DNA of 5,500 bases from an uncultured Prosthecobacter sp. (GTDB lineage Bacteria; Verrucomicrobiota; Verrucomicrobiia; Verrucomicrobiales; Verrucomicrobiaceae). The translations under genes were made by a program, and so were the position numbers. Below are positions 1 through 5,500 of the stretch, one piece after another; within the stretch, counting starts at the first letter, position 1; the number at the start of each line of letters is the position of its first letter. The notes below the pieces were generated by a model. That model was not told where the DNA came from. It ran no database searches and worked only from the letters and a program-made list of their open reading frames with translations. The stretch lies in NCBI GenBank assembly GCA_937941745.1, contig CALDGV010000119.1, positions 1 to 5,500 on the forward strand, given 5' to 3'.

Positions 1-1586
1 GCATCCGTGGCCACGTGGAGCACGCCACCCTCCCGCATCACCCGCCAGAACACGTCAGGATCATCATTGCGTGAAGCAAGCAGCAGAGCAGGCAGCGAGG
101 CTGCCATCGCCTCAATGGCGGCATAGGAGTAAATGTGGAGGACCACATCTGCCGAAGCCATGAGGTCGGAAAAGCGCACCTCGGGAGCGGTGACGCGGAT
201 GTTTGAAGGAGGTTTCAAGCTCCTGAAATGCTGCTCGCGGGCGCAGATGTGCCGGTGATGGCAGCCATCGAAGCTGAAGCGCGCCTCGGGTCTTTCGCGC
301 ACGGGATGGAGCTTGATGGCGAAATCCCAATCAGGCAGCCGTCTGGCAGTTTCCGTCATCATTTCCAACGCCCAGAAACTGATCATCGGGGCGGGGGAGG
401 AGTTGAGCCCGTGAAAGGAAGTGTCGGCAAGGATCACCAGCGGGCGTTTGCCTGGGATGCAGGTTCTTGGAGCGGCAGGTGGCAGGCGGTGTGTTTTGAC
501 CGCGGTCATGCGTGAGCTTTGCATTCCACGCTCTTCGGCAAAGACCTTCTGGCGCAGGTCATCGTAAAACAGCACGTCTGGCTCAAAGCACAGTTTCGGC
601 CACATGGCATTGTCGAGGCTGTAGGCGGCGACCTCGATGCCTTGCTCACGGGCGGCGACCAGCCACATGAGTTCGATTTTGCCATACATGCTGCCCACCA
701 GGACCCGCTGCGGACGGAGCCGACGAAGGTGTTCGCGGGCCTGGATCAAGGCGGATGCATGCGTCGGGTAAACTTCACGTGCCGCCCATTCTCCCAGTGC
801 ATGAAGAGATTCATGGTCGGAGAGTGGAGCGGCACCTTCATGCGCCTTTTCCCAGTCGCTCCGCCAGGCTTTCCACCATGCCAGGTAGTCGGCTTTGAGG
901 CATTGCAGTTCTTCTTCGGAGGGGGCTTTGAAGGCTGGGGCTCGTCGCCAGCCTGCGGCAGCACCTTCTTCTCCTAAAATCACATCCACCCGGGGGTCGG
1001 CGCAGAGCCAGGCATCACCAGGAACGGCTTCAGGAAGCCTGAATGCCTGGCGTTTGGCTGATTTCTTCTGATGCCGCCAGCGTTGCAGTCGGCGGCGGAG
1101 CATCCACCAAGCCGAGGGCTGCCCGGGATCAGGTTCCAGCGTCTTCATGGGCACGCCCAGATGTCGGGCCACCTGCTCCCAGGCGGGCAGGCAAACTCCA
1201 CTGCCTGGAGCAACAATCACTTCCTGCCAAGGTCCGAGCGTCAGGAGCGGCTTGGCCTCCTCCAAGACCCGCAGATAGGGCATCACCTGACGCATCGCGT
1301 CCATGCTTATGCATGCGCTGCGAAAGAGCCTGCCTGTTTCCAGGCCTGGCTGGGCGGCTCGTTCTTCCAAAAAGGCATCCAGCAGGCTTTCCATCCGCCC
1401 GTTCAGCCGCGCGATCACCTCGCCCGGGTAGGTGACTTCTGGCGAGATGACTTCGGCTCCCTGCTCCCGCAGCCGTTTAGGCAGGCGTGCATCATTTTCA
1501 TAAACCACGGCCCGGCTCCAGTCCGACACGGCTTTTTCCAGGCCGTATCTCCCAAAGGCACCATAGATGACCAGGGTCTTCTTCAT
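1..1586 (-). CDS. GT-B-like surface-carbohydrate glycosyltransferase, 3' end cut by window
   Basis: The minus-strand frame is open from the ATG at 1586-1584 to the left edge: 528 residues and no stop, so the C-terminus is missing. It starts MKKTLVIYGAFGRYGLEKA. The C-terminal half looks like a GT-B nucleotide-sugar domain of the kind found in capsule or CDP-glycerol-type transferases: a KLHP motif at residues 425-428, then DVVLHIYSYAAIEAMAASLP (480-499), a typical donor-site helix with Glu492. A middle segment with GIEVAAYSLDN precedes it. Residues 160-180 are rich in Trp, Arg and Lys (WWMLRRRLQRWRHQ) and could lie on the membrane, which is inference. There is no signal peptide or clear membrane helix, so it is probably cytoplasmic. 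The start overlaps the stop of the upstream glycosyltransferase gene (ATGA) with no good ribosome site, so translation is probably coupled. Donor and acceptor sugars cannot be told. The coding frame is certain; the family is moderately sure, and a surface-polysaccharide protein without transferase activity remains possible. Confidence 0.72.
   Translation of the reverse strand, partial: MKKTLVIYGAFGRYGLEKAVSDWSRAVVYENDARLPKRLREQGAEVISPEVTYPGEVIARLNGRMESLLDAFLEERAAQPGLETGRLFRSACISMDAMRQVMPYLRVLEEAKPLLTLGPWQEVIVAPGSGVCLPAWEQVARHLGVPMKTLEPDPGQPSAWWMLRRRLQRWRHQKKSAKRQAFRLPEAVPGDAWLCADPRVDVILGEEGAAAGWRRAPAFKAPSEEELQCLKADYLAWWKAWRSDWEKAHEGAAPLSDHESLHALGEWAAREVYPTHASALIQAREHLRRLRPQRVLVGSMYGKIELMWLVAAREQGIEVAAYSLDNAMWPKLCFEPDVLFYDDLRQKVFAEERGMQSSRMTAVKTHRLPPAAPRTCIPGKRPLVILADTSFHGLNSSPAPMISFWALEMMTETARRLPDWDFAIKLHPVRERPEARFSFDGCHHRHICAREQHFRSLKPPSNIRVTAPEVRFSDLMASADVVLHIYSYAAIEAMAASLPALLLASRNDDPDVFWRVMREGGVLHVATD
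1583..1586 (-). other. ATGA stop/start overlap joining the two glycosyltransferase genes
   Basis: On the minus strand the bases read ATGA: ATG (1586-1584) starts the downstream gene and TGA (1585-1583) ends the upstream one. This four-base overlap is a common sign of one transcript and coupled translation. No purine-rich ribosome site is seen just before it, which fits reinitiation by the ribosome that has just finished the first gene. Confidence 0.85.
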
Positions 1587-2752
1587 GGCTTGGAGGTCTT
1601 CACGGTCAATCCGAGCCGCTCCACGCAGCCCTGAAGGTGGGCTTCGAGGGAGAAGAGACCTTGCGCACGTTTCTGCAAGGCCTGGGTTTCAGAGGCGAGG
1701 CGCTTCGGGGCACGTAGCAGGGCATCCATTTTGGCGACAAGCAACCCAGGCTCGAAATCGGAGCTGACGAAGAACTCCTGATGCGGCCCGAAGATGTCCT
1801 CTGCGCCTTCACATGGATACATGAAGCAGGGACGACCTGCCAGACAGGACTCCATGACGGAGCCGGGAAGGGCTTCCCGAAGGCTGGTCAGCAGGCAGAT
1901 CTCCGCTTTGGCAAAGAGGGCTTGGATGTCTGAAAAATTTCCCAGCATGACGACACGATCTTCGACAGCGCACTCCTGCATGGCGGCTTGCATCACAGGG
2001 GCATAATCCGCATCACAGTCCCCGGCCACGATCAATCCGAGATCCTCGTGGCCCAGGTCAAGGAGCCCGCGCAGCACCCGGACAGCATCGGCCTGCCGCT
2101 TCCTCTCCTGCACGCGGCCGATGACCAGGAGCCAGCGCTTCACGGAAGGACTGGCGGTCGAAAGCTTGTGCTCAAGGATGGTCGCCGATTCCGGGCGCGA
2201 AGGGGGCAGGAGCACCGCATCGAGAAAGACATGCGTTCGCTGGGCCAGCTCTGGATCTTTTTCCAGGCCCCGGGCGATCTTTAACGAGGAGGGCAGGATG
2301 AGGTCATTGCGGTGCAGGTGATACTTCCGGCCCTTGGTGGCATCCGCGATGCCATCGCGCAAAATGGCGGCTGATTTTCCACCCAGGCGCCGGGCCAGTG
2401 CTGTGGCGTGAGGTGCCCACCACATCTCATTGCTGATCACCCAGTCCACCCTTTCAAAAGGCAGCTGCTTCGCCAATGAGCGCATGGCGAAGGGGAAGCG
2501 CAGCCGCTCGCCGAATTTCCGCCATTCTGGCAGCGGATGCACGGTCACAGGAACCTCAAGCACCGCGCATCGCTCGGTGAATTCTCCTCTTTGTGAGGTG
2601 ATGACATGCAGGCGGCAGTCCGTGCCCTGCCTGAGCGTGGTGAGCGTGTCCAGCAGGCGGTTCTTGGCACCGCCGCGGCCGGCGGTTTTCTGAATGAAGA
2701 CAAGGTTTTGGGGCTCGGACACGGGGCAGGGAAGTTCGGAATCAGGATTCAT
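1583..2752 (-). CDS. GT4-type (GT-B fold) glycosyltransferase
   Basis: Complete 389-residue protein, a normal length for family GT4 retaining glycosyltransferases, which move a sugar from a nucleotide-sugar donor to a growing glycan or lipid on the cytoplasmic side. The N-terminal domain opens with a beta strand and glycine-rich turn, LVFIQKTAGRGGAKNRL (17-33), as in GT-B acceptor domains. The C-terminal donor domain starts near 207 with WLLVIGRVQERKRQADA; Arg213 and Lys218 match the phosphate-binding pair of GT4. It continues with LIVAGDCDADY (240-250), VVMLGNFSDIQALFAKAEICLLTS (267-290, strand and helix) and the EX7E motif Glu293/Glu301 in REALPGSVMESCLAGRP. The ATG at 2752 is the only upstream Met; GTG at codon 11 is a weaker alternative, and neither has a clear ribosome site. 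The gene leads the leftward unit, and its TGA overlaps the next start. The exact sugar is unknown; hexose or N-acetylhexosamine transfer in surface-glycan synthesis is likely by context. Confidence 0.88.
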   Translation of the reverse strand: MNPDSELPCPVSEPQNLVFIQKTAGRGGAKNRLLDTLTTLRQGTDCRLHVITSQRGEFTERCAVLEVPVTVHPLPEWRKFGERLRFPFAMRSLAKQLPFERVDWVISNEMWWAPHATALARRLGGKSAAILRDGIADATKGRKYHLHRNDLILPSSLKIARGLEKDPELAQRTHVFLDAVLLPPSRPESATILEHKLSTASPSVKRWLLVIGRVQERKRQADAVRVLRGLLDLGHEDLGLIVAGDCDADYAPVMQAAMQECAVEDRVVMLGNFSDIQALFAKAEICLLTSLREALPGSVMESCLAGRPCFMYPCEGAEDIFGPHQEFFVSSDFEPGLLVAKMDALLRAPKRLASETQALQKRAQGLFSLEAHLQGCVERLGLTVKTSKP

Positions 2753-2850
2753 TCCCGAGAAAGGGGCGTTCTGGCAACCTCCGATTCCTCAGGCTGGCAT
2801 TCGGTGTTTGCCTTGGTGTCAGTTCTGCTGCCAGACTGCCTGGATCACCC
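2753..2850. promoter_or_regulatory. Divergent intergenic control region
   Basis: These 98 bases separate the leftward glycosyltransferase unit from the rightward permease gene, so at least one 5' control region for each side should lie here or very near. I could not find a convincing -35/-10 pair on either strand; CTGACA on the minus strand is the nearest -35-like hexamer but lacks a -10 at the right distance. The spacer holds CTGGCA at 2771-2776 and again at 2794-2799, 23 bases apart, and the inverse TGCCAG at 2829-2834. A 13-base imperfect dyad, CCAGACTGCCTGG (2831-2843, one mismatched pair), ends seven bases before the permease ATG. The role as a control region follows from gene layout; the repeats are only candidates for protein-binding sites. 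Confidence 0.5.
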
Positions 2851-4542
2851 ATGTCCCGCCCGCTTGCCCTGCTCGTCTTCGCTCTGATGGCCGCCTTTTT
2901 CGGCTGCTTTTTTGCTTATCCGATCTGGACCGTGGTGCAGGTGGCCTTTGAGACCCCTGATCATCAGTTCACGCTGGAGTTCCTTGGGGAGGTTTTCGAG
3001 AATCCCCTCTACCGCGAAGGTCTGCTGAACTCTTTTCTGATCGCTTTCTGGACCACCCTGGGCTGCACCCTGGTGTCATTGCCGCTGGCACTGCTCTTTG
3101 TGCGCTACGAATTCCCAGGCAAGACGATTCTCAACAGCCTCGTCCTCACCCCGATGGTTCTGCCGCCTTTTGTCGGCGCGATCGGCATCAAGGCGATGCT
3201 GGGCCAGCAGGGCGCATTGAACAGCCTGCTGATGGACCTGGGGTTGATGAGCCGCCAGGCTCCCGTGGACTGGTTTGCCGAAGGGCAGATTCCCGGGATC
3301 GTCATCATGGAGGTGCTGCACCTTTACCCGATTCTGTATCTTAATGTGGCAGCCACGCTGGCGAACCTCGACCCGGCGCTGGAGGAGGCTGCCGCGAGCC
3401 TGGGCTGCCCGCCCTGGCGGCGGCTCTGGCGGGTGACGCTGCCAATGATCATGCCCGGCATTTTCGCCGGTGGCACCATTGTCTTCATCTGGGCCTTCAC
3501 GGAGCTAGGGGTGCCTCTGGTGTTTGATTTTGAGCGTGTCACCGCCGTGCAGATTTTCCGTTCGCTCAATGATTTGAGCGGAAATCCGTTCCCCTATGCC
3601 CTGGTGGTGGTGCTGCTTGCCTTCAGTACGCTCATTTATCTGCTCAGCAAGGCGCTCTTTGGCCGGTCTTCGGCGACGGGCGGTGGCCGTGCCACGATGG
3701 CCCGTGAGACTCTCCGGCTGCCGTTTTCCCAAGCTTGGCTCTGCACGGGATTTTTTGCCTTGGTGACCTTTCTGGCGGTCATTCCCCACCTGGGGGTGAT
3801 GCTGTTGAGATTGTCCCGTGACTGGTATGGCACCGTGCTGCCACAGAGCTTTACTTGGGAGCATTATCAGGCGGCTTTAGGGCACGAACTCACGCTCAGT
3901 TCGATTTCCAACAGTCTCAAATACTCCGCCCTGGCTTTGATGGTGGCGCTGGTTCTCGGCACAGGCGTCGCTTATGTGAATGTGCGCACCCGTCTTTGGG
4001 GACGGCAGTTGCTGGATGCCATGGCCATGCTGCCGCTGGCCGTGCCGGGGATTGTGGTCGCCTTTGGCTACCTCGCCATGACCCGGCCGGGGCAGCCTTT
4101 TGACTGGCTGATCCTGGGGGAGGACCCCATTTTGATTCTTGTGATCGCTTACGCGGTCCGGCGGTTGCCGTATGTGGTGCGCTCCGCCAGCGCCGGTTTT
4201 CAGCAGGTCAGTCCGGCATTGGAGGAGGCCGCGCAGAGCCTTGGAGCTTCACCCGAGCGGGCATTATGGCGGATCACCCTGCCGCTGGTCGCGCCAAATT
4301 TGGTCGCGGGAGGGCTGCTGGCCTTTGCTTTTGCCATGCTGGAGGTCAGTGATTCCATGATTCTGGCGCAGCAGGCGTCGCATTTCCCCATCACCAAGGC
4401 CATCTATTCCCTCATGCTTTCCCTGGGCAACGGGCCGCAGATCGCCTCTGCACTGGGTGTTTGGGCCATGATCTTCCTGAGCGTGACCATCGTGGGGGCC
4501 AGTGTGCTGCTGGGGAAACGGCTGGGAGCGCTTTTTCGGTGA
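2851..4542 (+). CDS. Two-domain ABC transporter permease, ferric-iron (FbpB/AfuB-like) type
   Basis: Complete 563-residue inner-membrane protein, the usual length for fused permeases of the binding-protein-dependent iron(III) family, where one chain supplies both membrane halves. About twelve membrane helices can be read, near residues 5-30, 60-85, 94-115, 150-168, 201-222, 248-266, 296-320, 355-377, 391-409, 426-440, 483-505 and 533-556. Each half carries the EAA loop that docks the ATPase: LEEAAASLG (177-185) with WRVTLP after it, and LEEAAQSLG (457-465) with WRITLP after it. Residues 271-290 form a Gly/Arg-rich cytoplasmic linker between the halves. The ATG at 2851 gives a normal short N-terminus before helix 1; only a weak GGAT lies ahead of it. 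No in-frame ATG lies further upstream in the spacer. No substrate-binding protein or ATPase gene is adjacent. Iron(III) is the best guess by resemblance; thiamine, spermidine/putrescine, 2-aminoethylphosphonate or other anion uptake use similar permeases. Confidence 0.9.
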   Translation: MSRPLALLVFALMAAFFGCFFAYPIWTVVQVAFETPDHQFTLEFLGEVFENPLYREGLLNSFLIAFWTTLGCTLVSLPLALLFVRYEFPGKTILNSLVLTPMVLPPFVGAIGIKAMLGQQGALNSLLMDLGLMSRQAPVDWFAEGQIPGIVIMEVLHLYPILYLNVAATLANLDPALEEAAASLGCPPWRRLWRVTLPMIMPGIFAGGTIVFIWAFTELGVPLVFDFERVTAVQIFRSLNDLSGNPFPYALVVVLLAFSTLIYLLSKALFGRSSATGGGRATMARETLRLPFSQAWLCTGFFALVTFLAVIPHLGVMLLRLSRDWYGTVLPQSFTWEHYQAALGHELTLSSISNSLKYSALALMVALVLGTGVAYVNVRTRLWGRQLLDAMAMLPLAVPGIVVAFGYLAMTRPGQPFDWLILGEDPILILVIAYAVRRLPYVVRSASAGFQQVSPALEEAAQSLGASPERALWRITLPLVAPNLVAGGLLAFAFAMLEVSDSMILAQQASHFPITKAIYSLMLSLGNGPQIASALGVWAMIFLSVTIVGASVLLGKRLGALFR

Positions 4543-4662
4543 GGTCAGACGATTTTTCTCGGCATCGGCGCTTCTGTGAACCAAACCAGGGGACGCCGCC
4601 GTTTTGAACAGGAGTCTCCTGTCTTGACTCTCACCTCGCCTCCATTGACCGTTTTAGCCCGC
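4543..4662 (+). promoter_or_regulatory. Spacer between permease and MoxR genes, possible promoter/leader
   Basis: The 120 bases between the permease stop and the ATG at 4663 are long enough for a promoter of the MoxR gene. TTGACT (4624-4629) resembles a -35 box, but no good -10 box follows at 15-19 bases. No hairpin followed by a T-run is seen, so no intrinsic terminator for the permease gene can be called. The MoxR reading frame stays open through the whole spacer back to the permease stop, with possible starts GTG 4576 and TTG 4624. Confidence 0.3.
4608..4622. repeat. Perfect 7+1+7 inverted repeat ahead of the MoxR gene
   Basis: ACAGGAG (4608-4614), one T, then CTCCTGT (4616-4622) form a perfect dyad. 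With a single central base it reads best as a binding site for a dimeric protein; as RNA it could fold only as a five-pair stem with a five-base loop. No T-run follows, so it is not a terminator. Its left arm contains AGGAG, a good ribosome-binding core nine bases before the in-frame TTG at 4624. The dyad is plain in the sequence; any function is inference. Confidence 0.4.
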
Positions 4663-5500
4663 ATGTCCGACTCGTCTGCCCCTCCGCCAGCCACTCCCTC
4701 CATTCCTGACCAGGAAACCATCGCCAAATCCGCTTCGTGGGTGCAGCCTTTGCGCACGGAGATTGCCCGGGTGCTTGTCGGTCAGACACATCTTGTGGAC
4801 CGCCTGCTCGTCGCCCTGCTGACCAACGGTCACGTTCTGCTCGAAGGGGTGCCAGGCCTCGCCAAAACGCTTGCCGTCCGCACTCTTTCCAGTGCTCTTC
4901 ACGCCTCGTTCAAGCGCATCCAGTTCACGCCTGACCTGCTGCCGGCCGATGTGGTCGGCACGATGGTCTATCATCCGAAGGACGGAACCTTCTCTCCTCG
5001 TCTTGGCCCGATTTTTGCCAATCTCGTGCTCGCGGATGAAATCAACCGCGCCCCGGCCAAGGTGCAGAGCGCCCTGCTGGAGGCCATGCAGGAGCGTCAG
5101 GTGACGATTGGCGAAATCTCCCACAAGCTCCCGGATCCCTTCCTCGTGCTCGCCACACAGAACCCCATTGATCAGGAAGGAACTTACACGCTTCCGGAAG
5201 CTCAGCTCGACCGCTTTCTACTGAAGGTGCGTGTCGTTTACCCGACGCCCGCTGAGGAGCGCCAGGTGCTGGATGCCATGGCCACCAGCGCGCCCAAGCT
5301 CGACGTGAACCAGATCATCGACGCCAGGGAGATCGTCGCCAGCCGCGCGATCGTGAACAACCTCTACATGGATGAGAAAATCCGCGATTACATCGTCGCC
5401 ATCATCCACGCCACTCGTGATCCAGGCGCCATCGCTCCCCACCTGAAGCTGCTCATCCGCTGCGGCGCCTCGCCACGTGGCACGATCAACCTTGCCCTGG
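4663..5500 (+). CDS. MoxR-family AAA+ ATPase, 3' end cut by window
   Basis: The frame is open to the right edge: 279 residues visible, most of a usual 320-350. MoxR proteins are cytoplasmic AAA+ ATPases that act as chaperones, often with VWA-domain partners, to mature or activate other proteins or complexes. Motifs in order: Walker A GVPGLAKT (62-69), the QFTPDLLPADVVGT segment (87-100), Walker B LVLADE (121-126) followed by INRAP, sensor 1 in ATQNP (164-168, Asn167), the arginine-finger region LPEAQLDRF (177-185, Arg184), and sensor 2 in GASPRG (268-273, Arg272). All catalytic residues are present. The first 20 or so residues are Ser/Pro-rich and unconserved in look. ATG 4663 lacks a clear ribosome site; TTG 4624, nine bases after AGGAG, would add 13 residues. 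MoxR genes are usually followed by DUF58, VWA and transglutaminase-like genes, expected beyond the right edge. The family call is firm; its client is unknown. Confidence 0.95.
   Translation, partial: MSDSSAPPPATPSIPDQETIAKSASWVQPLRTEIARVLVGQTHLVDRLLVALLTNGHVLLEGVPGLAKTLAVRTLSSALHASFKRIQFTPDLLPADVVGTMVYHPKDGTFSPRLGPIFANLVLADEINRAPAKVQSALLEAMQERQVTIGEISHKLPDPFLVLATQNPIDQEGTYTLPEAQLDRFLLKVRVVYPTPAEERQVLDAMATSAPKLDVNQIIDAREIVASRAIVNNLYMDEKIRDYIVAIIHATRDPGAIAPHLKLLIRCGASPRGTINLAL

Noticed and set aside
519..977. Plus-strand open frame of 152 codons
   Set aside because: It lies wholly antisense to the minus-strand glycosyltransferase-like gene, whose frame is open for 528 codons with family motifs; the plus-strand product resembles nothing and looks low in order.
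1071..1634. Plus-strand open frame of 187 codons
   Set aside because: It overlaps both minus-strand glycosyltransferase genes in antisense, crosses their junction, and has no recognisable motifs.
3505..3864. Minus-strand open frame of 119 codons
   Set aside because: It is antisense to the permease, and its Gln/His/Arg-rich product is the usual reverse shadow of hydrophobic membrane helices.
3376..4270. Internal tandem duplication in the permease gene
   Set aside because: The two EAA-loop regions are similar in protein, but the DNA has diverged at many codon positions; this is the ancient two-domain structure of the family, not a recent repeat.
4608..4622. Intrinsic terminator after the permease gene
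   Set aside because: The dyad has a one-base centre and gives only a short stem as RNA, and it is followed by CTTGACTC rather than a run of T.
4624..4629. TTGACT as a -35 promoter box for the MoxR gene
   Set aside because: No acceptable -10 hexamer follows at 15-19 bases; the nearest AT-rich stretch (GTTTTA, 4651-4656) is 21 bases away. It may instead contain the TTG start.
4654..5124. Minus-strand open frame of 156 codons
   Set aside because: It is antisense to the MoxR gene, across the region encoding Walker A and Walker B, and its protein is rich in Arg, Gly and His as expected of a shadow frame.

Overview
The window comes from a bacterial chromosome with fairly high GC, dense coding and short spacers. 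None of the four genes has a strong Shine-Dalgarno sequence in front of its most obvious start. That, with the style of the proteins, suggests a member of the Planctomycetota/Verrucomicrobiota group, most likely Verrucomicrobiota. This is an impression from sequence style only; there is no marker gene here to prove it.

Left half (1-2752, minus strand): two glycosyltransferase-type genes read leftward as one overlapping unit. The first (2752 to 1583) is a complete GT-B enzyme of the GT4 type. Its stop overlaps the start of the second (1586 to beyond position 1) in an ATGA junction. The second is a larger GT-B-like surface-carbohydrate protein that runs off the left edge. Together they look like the end nearest the promoter of a cluster making a surface polysaccharide or other glycoconjugate.

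Middle (2753-2850): a 98-base spacer between divergent genes. It must hold the 5' control signals of the glycosyltransferase unit and of the transporter gene. No convincing sigma-70 promoter can be read in it, but it carries short repeats.

Right half (2851-5500, plus strand): a complete 563-residue two-domain ABC transporter permease of the ferric-iron (FbpB/AfuB-like) type, with two EAA loops. A 120-base spacer follows, with a perfect 7+1+7 dyad. Next comes a MoxR-family AAA+ ATPase that runs off the right edge with all its main ATPase motifs already visible. The permease has no binding protein or ATPase gene next to it in this window. The MoxR gene probably starts a separate chaperone-type operon continuing to the right.

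All four genes look intact within the window. I see no RNA gene, mobile element or CRISPR array. No spacer exceeds 300 bases. I did not find a convincing new system; the points most worth checking are the isolated permease, the start and palindrome in front of the MoxR gene, and the unassigned large glycosyltransferase.
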